Source: Cryptomeria japonica (lineage: Eukaryota > Streptophyta > Pinopsida > Cupressales > Cupressaceae). Taken from it: 64,000 bases of DNA. Position 1 is the first letter of the stretch; each line of letters opens with the position of its first letter. This document shows positions 46,528-59,748 of this stretch, piece after piece. Under the pieces are notes generated by a model. The model searched no databases and was not told the origin of the DNA. It saw only the letters and a program-made list of their open reading frames with translations. A program made the translations under genes and the position numbers. The stretch lies in the NCBI RefSeq assembly GCF_030272615.1, contig NC_081413.1:338050802-338114801 (forward strand), in the 5' to 3' direction.

Positions 46528-49500
46528 TGTAATGCCCTGCCCGAAGGGATTAAGCCATAACACAAGAATAGGGTGCAATAAATTTTTTTTTTTTAGAGTT
46601 ACACCACAAGAAGATACAACAAGATATCAAAGATTCAGATTACATAGCGGAAGACATCAATTAACACCTAAAGAGTTTCCCCATGAGATTACTTAAATTT
46701 CACAATTCACTTAACTCACACAATTAATCCCATAAGCTGAATATCTAAATAACGAGATAATTCTTAAACAGGATAAATTTCTTTCAGATGATGGAAGTGT
46801 AAATCACAAGCAATGACACATCCATTAAGATCTATTCATAATCTTCATTCGAGCTTTTCATTTAAAATTACAAGCCATACATCTAATATTCTAACACACT
46901 AGAATTTCATCATAAACATAAGAGATCTATTCAAGCATACTTCATTTCCTTAACAACAACTGAGTATATTTCATTACTCTAAGATACATTCATTCATACT
47001 CCAACTTATTGCATTTCAAAAGATGATTGCATACTAGCATCTACGCTAAATCTCATCTAAACCACTTAAGCATTCGATCAACATGGCATTCAAGAAAGGA
47101 CTGAATATAAGCATTTAAGGTTAATTCCATTTATCCACTTAACCATTCTAGCATAAGTTAATCATACATGATAAAGCTGAATAAAGGAAACATAAGAGAA
47201 TACGTCACCTAACACCAAAATGATCTCGGAGTTCACCCCTAAAGGGCTACATCTCCGGGTCTGCTCAACTGCAAGACCCCTCTGATAATTAATAAAGTTA
47301 AGAATACAAGAGGTTACACCATTACAATCCGGCCATCAAGGCGAAACATAAACAATATACAAACGACCATATCGGTCAATAAATACATAAACGATCCCTG
47401 AAAAGAACAGGATCCAGCTGAACATAATCGAAGCTAATACAAAGGTCCAGAAGAGCATCCACAAGACTGAGCCATCACCACCCAAGGTCTAACATGAAAC
47501 CGATACTCACAAGGGCAGAGACAAAAGGACGACCCACAAAGGTACTCCTAACAGGACGAAACAACAACACACTAGCGAACGTAGGGACAAGTGTCATCAC
47601 ACAACCTGGTATGGTTACCATGGCAAGTCTTCATAGGTCCCGGCCCCATACCTTGGGTTACCCAGGCAACCTAATCCGAGCTTCTGGCCCATCCAAGCCT
47701 CATGTGGACCCACACATCCTCTCGTGAAGACAAGGAAGATGGTTTGCCATTTCAGGCCTTCTCACAGCATGTCGAGTCTATGATAGCACTCGTCCCATGT
47801 GTGAGGCACATTTATCTTACTTAGAGTTTACATTCTAATCTACTGTTAGGTTATCACTTATTAGACTCACTTTCGACAGGTTACCCAGCAGCCACTTTGG
47901 GCGTGGCCCCCAATCGAAAGCCACTTTCCCATACGACACTAGACTATACTCAAACGAACTCAAAACCAGGGAATACACATGGTCAGACGAATGGAGTTCA
48001 AGAGAGAGAAACGACCATTAGGTCAAACACGACTCATAGATGAACACTTACTGACGGTACTCTAACTAGAGACCTGACAACTAAGGTCAACCACGAATCA
48101 TCATTCGACACCCACACAAGGGATATGACCAACCACAACAACACCACAATACAACAGTCAACTCGGAATCGAGGATTGAAACAGGTACCCCAAATCATTC
48201 CATACAATAGGGTCCTATCCAAAACAAGCACGACTTGCCATTTCATAATCAAAAGCGAATACAAAAATTAAACTCACAAAGGCAATAAACAAATAAGACA
48301 ATATTCAACAGATGCAATCTTTCCGAATTAATCTAAACATTAAGAGTTGATCAAGTTTTCTACAAGATCTAAATCAGATTACAATTATCTACCTCACCTA
48401 GGAATAGGTGGTTCTTGGTTTTCTAACTCTTGAAGGTTCAAAGCATCGAACAGACATAAAAAGCCATAATGAGTTTTTAAACCAATTTCATATTAATAAA
48501 ACTCAGACAACCATTAATCAAATAAATAAGATATTTAATCTCCAACAAAACATCATTAACATACTGGTCTAAAACCGACCTCTACAGTTTCGTATTATTT
48601 CTCAAGCCCAGATGCATTATACGGATTACGGAAATATAAATGTAGAAAGAGAATCTAAATGGAGATAATCATTTCCAAAGCATATCGTTTAAATTCAAAT
48701 ACCCAACGATAAATATTTCACTTACTTCTCAATTACTCAAATGATATGTTCTACGATAATATTTAACATCATCAATTAGTAATTACATCATATTTCAACG
48801 ATTTTCCAATAACATATTATTCTCTATTTTGTTTTTAAACAATACTACCTTAATTATCCAAATGCTCTAATCAGCTAGAAGGTAAGATCTAGATTTATTA
48901 ATCCAAGATCAATCAGAATATAATCAACAATATTCACTTACGAAATTACAGTTGTAGGACTTAATTGGAAAGAGGGCATAAGTCACGAAATGAAGTTGAA
49001 TAACAATTAACCTATAAACTCCATTATAAAATTGATCATTATCAACTAACATTTGTCACGATTATGCCACCTTAATCAAAATTAAGAACTAATTTCCACT
49101 TAACAATAATATAACTTACATGAAAATGATATTAACTATCATATGCATTTTTTTGAATAATAAAAAAATACATTAAAAACAATACCATTTTAAAAACTAT
49201 GTTTTCATTTTAAAAAAAATGCAATTTAAAAATTAGAGGCGAGGGCGGGGCCCACCTCCCAACTGGGATGGCTGGGCGCCCAAACCCCAGCCGCAGGCAG
49301 AGAAGACTTCGCGGGCGGCGCCACAGTGGTGCCCGCAGGTCCGCAGCGCCCTGCGGCCCCTGTGGCCATCGCCGTGAGCCGCGGCCGCAGCTAAACGGCG
49401 ACAAGGTTAGGGGGAAGCGAGCGGTAGAAAGGGGAACGTGCGGGGGAGGGGAGGAGGAGCGGGTGGAGCTCCGCTCCCTGCCCTCCAACCCCAAACCAAA

Positions 49501-50919
49501 CCAAGGGTTTCGTTAAAAATTATTTCGCCTGGCTCATTTTCATTGTAAAAGGAACAACGCACAGGGGGGGGTAAAACAAATATATTATTTTTTTCAATAC
49601 ACACAGTCCGAAAATAACACAAACACCCAGCACAAAAATTTGATAAAAATTCCGATTTAATAAAAGTTCGGTTTAAATGAACTGTGTTTGAGTATCATAT
49701 TTTCTTGATGGTTTTCATCCTTTCCAATAACAGAGGGTTTCAAACACCCAAATAGCAATGAGGAATAACACACCCCAATTAAAATCTCCAGCCAAACTCA
49801 TAATGGACAATCAACTTGATTTTTCAATAACAAAATCATTTCTTTCAACCAGAACAGTAAATTCTTTTGGCAACAAGAAAAACAATTCAGAATCCTACCT
49901 TCATACGCAATCCTGGAATAGCTGAAGGAGAGCCCACCTGTCAGATCCAGCAAAACTGCCTCCTCTCCAAAAACCCCCAAATTTCATCTCCAAAATTTTA
50001 TTTTTTTTCCAACCAAAATTTCTCCAAAATGTCCATCCCCCAAAACTTCCCCAAATTTTGGGTTATATGGAAGAGTTGACCAAAATTCCTTTTTTGGAAT
50101 TAAAATTTTTATTTACAATTAATTCTCAAAATTTAATCCTTTCCAACTATAACAACAAATTGACTTGCTTTTCAAATCAAAATCAATTTCTCAATCAATT
50201 CAATTTAACCTTTCAAATTCAAAAGCCAACTGAATACAATTAAATCTATTGCACTTAAATACAAAACTTTCTTTTTCAACAGCATATTCAAAATGCATTT
50301 AATATTCCAAATCAGTCATTTAATCGAATTTACTCCCAATTTAAAACGAGCAATCCAATATCAACGAAAATCGCATAACGGAAACCCGATTAATCTAGTC
50401 CATTAATCTCTAATGCACAATTGCATATTTAATCAAGATAATTACTAAGGACTAATTAATCAATTTAACCATGCACACCAAGCACGCAAACCGAGAGGGT
50501 CAACCAAACAGACGACTCGCAAACCCAGACAAAAAGGGATTACCGATGACGACTGGCAATGCTCACTGGAGCATGACTAAGGTCAACTAGGGTCTTACGA
50601 TCACCTAATCCAACTCTAAGGATTAAAAAGGTACACTCAAACCTGCAATCCAGGTGAAGACGAACATCGCACTCATACGGCGTTGTACCTGAAATCTCCT
50701 GCAACCAAGAGTCATACATGCATACATATATAAACTTAATGAAAGCGTCAGCTCAATATTAATACCACGAAATAGGTACACAAAACAACTTGCATACAAC
50801 TAGTGTGAAACCACATCAATAGCTATGCGTTAAATCAACATCTGACTATAACATAATATTAAGATAAACTAACCAAGATTAAACCAAGATTAGAGATTGA
50901 TTAGGGTAGGGGTACTACA
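46528..50919 (+). mobile_element. Solo LTR D (4392 bp), TSD GAATC
   Basis: Begins TGTAATGCCCTGCCC and ends GGGGTACTACA, flanked by GAATC at 46523-46527 and 50920-50924. No ORF of note. It is a distant, inverted relative of A, B and C: its start TGTAATGCCC resembles their minus-strand start TGTCATGCCC, and its minus strand has GTGGCTGCTGGGTAACC where they have GTGGCTACTAGTTAGCC. A GC-rich block (49235-49500) lies in AT-rich DNA. It splits aORF-2 without changing its frame. Confidence 0.85.
49235..49500. repeat. GC-rich block of solo LTR D
   Basis: About 265 bp of strongly GC-rich DNA in otherwise AT-rich sequence, with one CCACAGTGG-type hairpin (GGCGCCACAGTGGTGCC, 49317-49334). Open frames of 82-94 codons on both strands come from composition. 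It probably matches the hairpin cassettes of A and C, much altered. Confidence 0.6.
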
Positions 50920-53017
50920 GAATCAGATGAATTAATAAAATTGTCAGCAAGTTTATTTATTTCTTATTGTACCTTACTCATTTTCTTATCTATGTCAACT
51001 GTTAAAATTTTTTTCTTACAAGTGTCTTTGTACAAAGTTTTGAACTCCTTGAGTGTGCTGCATAGTTCCGGTAGAAGTGTGCCAAACTTCCTTGTACACT
51101 TCTTTATTTGTTCCTCAAAGAATTTTTGTTTTTCCTTTTCTAACTTCTCTTTGAATGCTTCCTCCTTTATTTGTTCAACTATCAATGTGTTGTCAGTAAT
51201 GTACTTAGACAAAGTGTCGAGTTGGCTCAATGAATCCTTATTATCTACATTGCATTTTGGAGCTATCATCTTCAAAATAGGAATTGTGTCATCTATAACT
51301 TTATATGTCTGTGAACTGCAATCTATTATTTTCTTAATGGAGGCCAAAAGAACTTTAGTTAAATTTGTTGATTTAAATCCTTTAGTTGAAGAGATAACAT
51401 TTTGAATTCCGCCGGTGGGAGCAATATCCTTGCTTGCAGTGACCTCTGGTAGGTTAGTCTATGTTTCCATTTCCTTAAGCAAAGGTTTTTGTTGTTCTCC
51501 TATTGCTGGTGGCACTGTTTCCACATGAACCTGTTGCTATTTCGAAGCCTGTTGTTGTGCTTGTTGCTCTATTTGTTGTTCTGCTTGTTTTGTTTGTTTG
51601 CCTTCAGTGTTATCTGTGTTATCAGTTATCGGTGGCTCACTAGCCATATTTGTCTTACCGGTTGTGTTCTTGTCTATCATAATGTTGACTTTCTGAGTAT
51701 CAACATCAACTGTGTAAAGTAACTTAGAATTAGGATTTGTATCCTCTTGTGATACATCCATAATCTTATTAGCTGGTTGATTTTTAGTTGTTGTTACCGA
51801 TGGAGTAATCAGAGGCAGTGGAGATATGTTATCTCTTGTTTTGATGCTTGGAGGACCATCAACCTTTCTTTTAGCCTTATCCTTGTCTTTTTGATATACC
51901 TTTATTGGTTTAGGGTTTTTGTATTCTTCCTATTTTTCCTTCTCAACAAGGAATATATCCCATGACTTTTTTGTTTCTTCTGTGACTTCATTTACTCTTC
52001 CAACCATTAGTGCAATATGCCGGTGTGCAGTAGAAAATACTGACCGGTTGGCATCTGCAATTAGATCATCTATCTCCTTCGGTGAGTTAACTGAATAAAC
52101 AACAAGTAATTTTTCAACTTTAATTTTCTTGTCAAGCTCTACAACAACTTGTCTTCTTGCTTCCAGTCTCTTGAATAGTTCATCAGGTAGTTCATCTACA
52201 ACTTGCATTAAGAACTTCTTATAGATATCCAGGTGTAAAATAACACTATTTTCAACCTTCTCTTTATCATCAACTGATAGTGAGTCATATAGTTTGTTGA
52301 TGTTTTTAAGTTTTCCTTCTTCTGTGATTTCATCCAACAGTCTGTCAATCGGAGAAATATTTTGTTGAGTCCTTTTCTTTGGTGTCAACTTTTTCTTCTT
52401 AGGAGTAGATTTATTGACCAGGGGCCTCACTGCCTATTGTTTTTGCCTGGTTCTTCTGGGTGAAGGTGTGGATATCGGTGAAGGTTGTCTTTTCCTTACA
52501 ACTCTTTTAAATTCAACTAGCATGTCACTCTCTAAAGAAGTTGCTACCAGTGAAAGGTGAGTTTCTAGTTGTTGTACCTGTAACTCGTCTTCAATGATAC
52601 CGGTTTGTTTTAGTACATCTTCTTTGATAGCCTTAGCCTGCCTTGAACCTCTTCTCATAGTTGCTTCAACTTTCTTTACTCTCTTCTTAGATTGAATTTG
52701 GCTTTCAATGGTCTCAGCACTACCAAATACCTCTTCCTTAGGTTCCTTGGGTGCTTCTAGAAGGGCTTTTGCATTTGTTTCAATGATGTGATCATTGGTC
52801 TCATAACCCAAATTATTCTTGGGATAACTGCTTCTATCCAGATCTCATCCTTTTTAATCACAAAACATATATCATCTTTGTATTTGTTAACAACTTCCTA
52901 TGATAGTCTAACTCTTTTGTTCATTCTGGCCTTTAGTTCTTGAAAATACTTATCAATATTCTTTTGTTTGCTTTCACCCATGTTGTTGAACAAGTCTGAT
53001 AACTGTTTCCCTACCGG

Positions 53018-53113
53018 TATGTCAAATCCAAGGTTCTTGATACCTATATTGGGCACCTATTTGGTTATGTCAAATCCAAGGTTCTTGATACCTATATCGG
53101 GCACCTGTTTGGT
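53018..53113 (-). repeat. 48-bp in-frame tandem duplication in aORF-2
   Basis: 53018-53065 and 53066-53113 are near-identical (TATGTCAAATCCAAGG...). The repeat adds exactly 16 codons, with only two or three differences between the copies. Confidence 0.95.
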
Positions 53114-56068
53114 TTGGTTATGACTTAACTAGAGACTAAGTTAAGTCTATTTGTATGAGTTACTTTGTAACCTAGAATCATGCTAATGAATCTTACATTT
53201 ATGTCAGTTACACAATTAACCCTCAAGGACCTTTTGCCGGATGTTGTGTAAGGCCCTCCCCAACCAAGCTTTGATTAACTTAGTTGACCAAGTTTGACCC
53301 TACTAATAAATGCTATAATTCAATAGGATGGGCTATGTTAGACAGATAGATTGGTGAGAAAAGTAATTGAACCAGGTTACGGAATCATTTCACCTTGAGG
53401 TGTACATTTTTATGTATTATGGATTTGGATAACATTGATGTATGTTGATGTTTCACTTATATGCATTATGATATAGAACGCTATATCATTCCAGAATAGG
53501 ATAAATTTGAGATGATATATGTCATTATTGGATATACAAGACTTCACTATGATGATAGAAATAGGATGTATGTTTTATGTATGGATCAAAATTATGAGGA
53601 TTATGATAATTGTTTATGTGGATTATTTGGATATAAGATATATCGATTTGTTTAAATGTAAATTTTATGTAGAGTGTTTGATGTGTGTGTTCTTATTCAT
53701 GTGTTTAATATTATATGAGGTTATTTGGAATTACTAATGTGTGATTGAGATGCACAAGGAAATTATCCATGTGACCATGGAAATAATATGGAGAACCAAA
53801 CCTAGACTTATGTGCATTCGTAAAACCAGGGTTTGTCTATTTGGAGAGACAACACCCTGTTTGTATCGTATTTTATTTGTGAAAGTGAATGTGGCATGTG
53901 TGTTAGATTGAAATTATTAAATTGTGTAAATCCAACAAGAGACAAAATTTCATGTGTAATTTTGTAAAAGTATTTTTATTGTGTCACTTGACACATGTGT
54001 TGATTTATGTCTTGATTTTTGAATTGTCTCTTGGAGGGAGTTGTTTTAACCATATCTTTTTCAAATAATTTAATGTGGTTCTATATTTTCCTTGGGTAAA
54101 GAATCTTTGGGGTGGTCAACTTAGGTTTGACCCAAAAATTAACTTCAGATGGGTTTAATAAGGGTTAAATGGACTCCTAGGGGTAGTTTACAGGTGTTTC
54201 CTAAAGCCCATAAGGTATACCTAAGAGTTAGGAGTAATTTTAGGCATGTGACAACTCCCATGTGACTGTTTAATCATCCCAAAAAGTGAGTTTTCTAAGA
54301 TGTGCGAAAATTAAATTTAGAAGGCATCATCTGGGTTAGTTAACTTTCCTTTTGGATGAGAGATCCCTTTTGATCTTTTTTGGATTTTTTTCCTTTTTCA
54401 ATTTTAGAAACCTGTGAGAACTCTCACTGATGTCTTCTTAGGCAAGAATGTGAGATTTTGTGGGTAATAACCCACTCTCCATTTTTGGAGACGCTACAAT
54501 TTTGAAAAGAAAAGATTTGGTGTAGGAAATTGGCTAAGGGTAGAGAGAGGAGGATTGTGGAATTGGGCTGCTCATCCTCAACTAGATCTAGCATGCCTTT
54601 GGGCAGTTGAAGGTTGGTTAAACTTTTCTTTGTATTGTTTTCTTTCATGTTGCATGTTATTTTGGAAAGATTGTTGGTATGGAAAAAAGTTGTTCTCTTG
54701 CATTTTATTGTAAAAATTATTTTGCATTATGTCTTTGATTTTCTTATATGCATTCTGTGTTTTGGGAGTAACCAAGGCCTCCTACTCTTGGGAGAGAGGA
54801 TGGTCTTGTGGGTGGTAGAAGTTTGACAACCCTCGAGTGAGAGGCTCTTGTTATGAGAGTGATCTCAAGGGATATATATGTGATCCTTTCTGCATGGCTT
54901 GTTTATACATTTGGGGGTCATAAAGAGGGAAATAAGGCATGAATGCCTTGGGGGGCATAAGGATGCAGGGCTATTATACTTATGATATATCTTGTTTACC
55001 ATGAGGTGGCTTTGTGTTTTACCATACTTGTAGTCTCCTTAGGGTATTTGGTCCACTACCACCCATGTAAAATCATCACATTGTGTGGTGTAGTGTAGCC
55101 TTGGTTGGGAATAGGATGTTGTGTTTGTTTTCCCTTGTTTGTTGTGTTTGCATGTGTGTAACCTATCTAGGGCTTGGTTCTCCAAGCTCGGGGGTGGCTA
55201 CTAGTTAGCCTAGGCTGGGAGGTGAGCACTCCATGGTCATAGCCTATGTTTTATTTGCAGGTTGTTTGGAAGAAAAGGACAAGTAGAAGTTGCTGGATTT
55301 ATTTGTTGCAGAAAAGATTTGGGAAAGGAATAGTTATATTATAAGTTATAGAAAAATGTTAGGGAAACTATATGTTGTAATTGCTTTGAAAAGAAAATAT
55401 ATTTATTTTAATTAAAGTCCTCATTTAATAGAAATGAGAGACTAGTGGGGTATCTTACCCATGTTGTAATATTGACTATAATATATGCCAAATATGTTTA
55501 AAGAAGTGCATTATTCTGTTAGATTATTATTGCAAAAGAAAATGTGTATTACTGGAATTAAGTTCCCTATAGTTACTATTAGTAGTATGCATGTTAGTTT
55601 TGAAAATAAAAAGCTTATTTTGCATCTTAGTTCTGAAAATAAAAGAATCAGTTTATTTCCTATGCATATCTCTAAGGTTAAATTTAAATATTAACACATT
55701 TATTTAGTTGCTGTCTAATTTTATTGAATTTTGTCATTTATATAGTTGTTGTTAAAATTGTTAAACTCTGTTATTTACTTATTGCAGAAAATAAAATCTA
55801 GAAATAAATAGCCTATTTGATTTTTTTTTTAAATCATATTCTATAGTTGCTGTTTAATTTCATTGGATTTCTGTCATTCATTTATTGTAAAAAAATAAAT
55901 CTAAATTATTTAGTCTATCTCTAGTTTTAAACAACAAGGTTTTTTTAAAAAAAAAAAAAATATAATACATTGATCTAAATTTGAATAAATTAAATAATCT
56001 GTTTCAAGGATTAATATAATAGTGTATATTGTCATGGTAAAAATCAGCCCTAGAAATCTAGTGCATCT

Positions 56069-56338
<270 letters not shown>

Positions 56339-56462
56339 ACAGTTATATTTAAAATATATAAACATATATATATAAATATATATTAAATTAATTTTTAAAC
56401 AAAAAAAAATAACGAAAAGCATTTTTTTTATAACCTAGGGTTTCGAGAAAACGGAGGCCAAA

Positions 56463-56673
56463 CCCACTGTGTGTTAGCACAGTGGGCTGGCGGCGGCTTG
56501 GGCTGCCACTGTGGCTCCACACAGTGGATGACATAGAGGCCGCCACTGTGGGAAGCGATAGTGGAGGTTGGGGCCTCCTACTGCGGGTAACCGTAGTGGA
56601 AGGGCCCGGCCACCACTGTGTATTCCCACAGTGGGCGACGCCCAGCCACCACTGTGGGGGTACCCAGTGGCAC
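56463..56673. repeat. Array of six GC-rich hairpins in copy C
   Basis: Six imperfect inverted repeats on the CCACTGTGG stem: 56463-56486, 56504-56527, 56541-56563, 56578-56599, 56611-56634 and 56647-56673, spaced 33-41 bp. Loops differ. In the fourth the stem reads CTACTGCGG with CCGTAGTGG, where a T-A pair has become C-G. Followed by CCTCCACTCCTCC and AAACCCTAACCC. Confidence 0.85.
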
Positions 56674-57638
56674 CCCACCCGACACCCTTCTAACCGCCTC
56701 CACTCCTCCACCTCTCCCAAAAATGCTCCGCCCTTCCAATTGCTTGCCCCCCCTGCAAGCAAAAAGAAAAATAAATAAAATGAAACCCTAACCCAGCTTG
56801 GGTTAGGGTATTCGTAAAATAGAGATAAAAAAAAGGGATATGAAAGTAGAGGAAGGACATCTTCTAATTTATATATTATAGTTAGGGTTATCATGGTAGA
56901 TAGTTAATAATAGTTGTTTATGAAGAATATATATAATTTATTATATATATTAAAGAATTTTAAAATTTATTATATGTATTAATGTTTATTATAATTTAAA
57001 CATATATTAATAATGTTGTTTAAGGGCAAATTGTAGGAGTATTTATTTTACTAGGTGTTTAAATTTTATATATGTTTTTATAAACATATGGGTTCATTTA
57101 AAAAAAAAAAAAAGGTTTAAATTTAAAATACTTATGAGCTTTAATCTTTTAGAAATTTTATAACAAATTGGGTAAGTTATTTTGAATATGGGAAAATATT
57201 TTTAGTCCACCTAGATATAGGTTTTTAAGATTAAACTGTATAGGACAAATATTCGTTATGAATTTAAATCGACCCTTTAGTCGATTTAGTTTAAACTACA
57301 TTTTAATAAAATATAGACATTTATAAACTAAGTGTTAGGACTAATTTAATTAGTTCCTAAAATCAATTATTGGTTATTGGAGACTAATTTTATCTATGTC
57401 AATTAATTGACTAAATTAATTTACTGATTAAAATCGATGAGATAATAAATAATTCTTTTAGTGTTCTACATTTGCTTTAAAGTATTATCGATTACTTGAG
57501 TTAGTGATTAGAGTTAACTCACACTTAGTTAAGACAAACTTGATAGTGCGTCTCGTATTAGCAACATTTAAGGTTATTAGTTATGATCTTTTAAAAAAAA
57601 AATTTATCCCGTTTGTGCCCAAAAGTTTGGGCATGACA

Positions 57639-58509
57639 TGTTGCACCTGTTAGATTTGTTACTAGGTCATTTGAGACCTTCTTTGTCTTGTCTGGTCTGT
57701 TACCATTGGAAGGTAACCCTGTTACAGCTTTCACAGCTTCCTTTGTAATTTTATGAACCGAATCTAGCCAAAAGAATGCACCATGTACCCTACTCAATAC
57801 TATCCTAATAACTTCCTTAGGAAAGTCTGGAATGCAGAGGATCTCAGTGAATCCTAGGGTTTCAACAATTTTGTGTTCAGGTTTTACATTTCTGGAGTCA
57901 TCACATATGATAGTCTTGTACATGTTTTTGATTTCTTCATCTTCTAATTCTTCTATATGGCAATGGATATAAATTCTAGGGTCTTCTGCAAAAAAAACTC
58001 CTTTTGGGATTTGGGAAAATGCACCAACATTATCATCCTTTTTAGCTATCTCGGGAACTAGCTGAAATACGTGCCTAGGGAGTTTGATTACCTCGACTAT
58101 AGTAGGGTTTGCTATGAATTCAGGTACAAAGGAGGATGCCATGATTATAAATAACTTTTTTCTGCCTTTGGAAAGATTGATTACTAAAATGTCTTGCCTC
58201 TTTGCTCGAAATGCCTTATCTCTAGAAATTTTGCGCTCTTTGAATGTTTGAATGCTCGGTGAAGTGAAATGGAGCCAAAAACACTAATTTATAATGTCAA
58301 TTTGCCATCTACCACATTTAATGCTTGCCGATTAAGTAATCACTTAACATATCTATCGGTACAGAAGTAATTTTAACTTTTCACCATTAACCAAGGGAAT
58401 AATAGCATATGTCTCATTGATTGCCAAACCCTCAAAGAAATTTCTTCAATTTGATGAAGAGACTCCTATCAGTGGAGTGCTACTCTGTTCTACCGGTGGA
58501 GTGTTGCTT
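57639..58509 (-). other. aORF-2 first piece and its upstream leader
   Basis: 57644-58142 is the aORF-2 start (described above). 58143-58509 has no ORF. On the minus strand TTATAAATTAGTG (about 58285) could be a TATA box 140 bases before the ATG. The leader holds CCGAG and TCGGT motifs and ends near where the right-hand element begins. Exact edge not found. Confidence 0.5.
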
Positions 58510-59686
58510 GGTTCTGTTACTACTTATCAAATTTCCATTAGTTTTATATTCAAAGTCATACTATATATTCTAGTCAGTTAGTATTACCGAATCATGCAGT
58601 TGGTACACACAGAGAAGTCGGTATGAACAGTCTAGTTGGTTACCGAAGAAAGTGGTCACGGAACGTAGTATTCATCGAGCTGTTTACCAAGTATTGTTTC
58701 ATGGCTACCGAGAAATAATGTTAACTCACTGAGTTGATATTCACCAAGTGAAATGTTTTACCAGATACATTGAACCTGGACATGCACATGAAAATGTGTT
58801 ACAAGATCGAGGCACATCTAACCGTTATTACATTGGAAATTGCACTAGAAGATTGTGTATGATTGCAAGGTCAATCTAACCAATGAAATATTTTGTTTAG
58901 TTATTCATTCAAGGAATCTTTTTGTAAGATCAAAGCAATGAATTAGATTACCGCTGTAAGAGATCTATTTATACAACATGGGAAGAGAGAAATGAGTATG
59001 TATGAATGAATGTGTGTGTATGCATGAAGGAAGACTATTACAGAGACATAGAGAGGTCATCGAGAAGGTTATCAGTGAACAGTCGAAGAACAGAGTAAAC
59101 AGAAGGGTTTACCGAGTTACAATATGGGTTACCGAGGTATGCTACAAGCTAGGTAATCTTATTCTGAGCACATAGAATCTGCTATAAAATTTCAGATGTA
59201 AAGTTGCAGATATTTGTAATTATTTTATTGAAATATTGAGAAGTTGAAAGAGATACCTTTAACAGGGTAAAAGACTCTAACCAAGTCTATAAATTGTAAA
59301 TCCTCTAACCAAGTGCAGCATTTATATAGTGTTGTGAAATCCTTTAGTAAGGTAGATCTAATAGATCTTGTTACTCCTAACAGGGTAAGCTATCAGAAAT
59401 AGCTAAATGTAGCTCTAACCGAGCAATCTTTATTATTGCAGTAGTGAAGTTGTGGGTGCCATCCCCACCACAGTTTTTCTCTCTAACCAAGAGTTTCTAC
59501 GTGACCAAAATATATGTGTTATGGAGTGAATCATGTATGATTGTTATCTATTTGTTTTAACTTTATTTTATGTTACTGCACTATTCTATATATGCATAAT
59601 AGTAAGGTTATTATTAGAGAAAAGTTTTGGAGTACTGATTCACCCTTCCCCTCTCAGTACATTAGCTTTCTATATTGGGCCTAACA
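58510..59686 (+). repeat. 5' LTR of the aORF-3 element
   Basis: The right edge is firm: TTGGGCCTAACA followed by a primer-binding site. CACCCTTCCCCTCTCAGTAC precedes the end, as in the copia LTR. The left edge is a guess (TGTTACTACTT near 58515). Rich in ACCGAG (58702, 59112, 59131, 59417). AAGAGATCTATTTATACAAC near 58965 could be the TATA box. Confidence 0.6.
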
Positions 59687-59687
59687 A

Positions 59688-59700
59688 TTGGTATTAGAGC
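59688..59700 (+). promoter_or_regulatory. Primer-binding site of the aORF-3 element
   Basis: TTGGTATTAGAGC right after the LTR end, differing in two bases from the copia site at 24007 and in one from the common TTGGTATCAGAGC form. Initiator tRNA-Met type. Confidence 0.85.
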
Positions 59701-59748
59701 TTGAATCTTGGAAAAGGGTTTAACTACCTAAAGAGAAAGATCTTATCA

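Noticed and set aside
49210-49622. ORFs of 70-94 codons in the GC-rich block of solo LTR D
   Set aside because: Same cause: a GC island without stops, no motif, opposite-strand shadows.
50941-51405. A 154-codon plus-strand ORF with hydrophobic stretches
   Set aside because: Antisense of the coiled-coil part of aORF-2, whose frame continues across the solo LTR D insertion.
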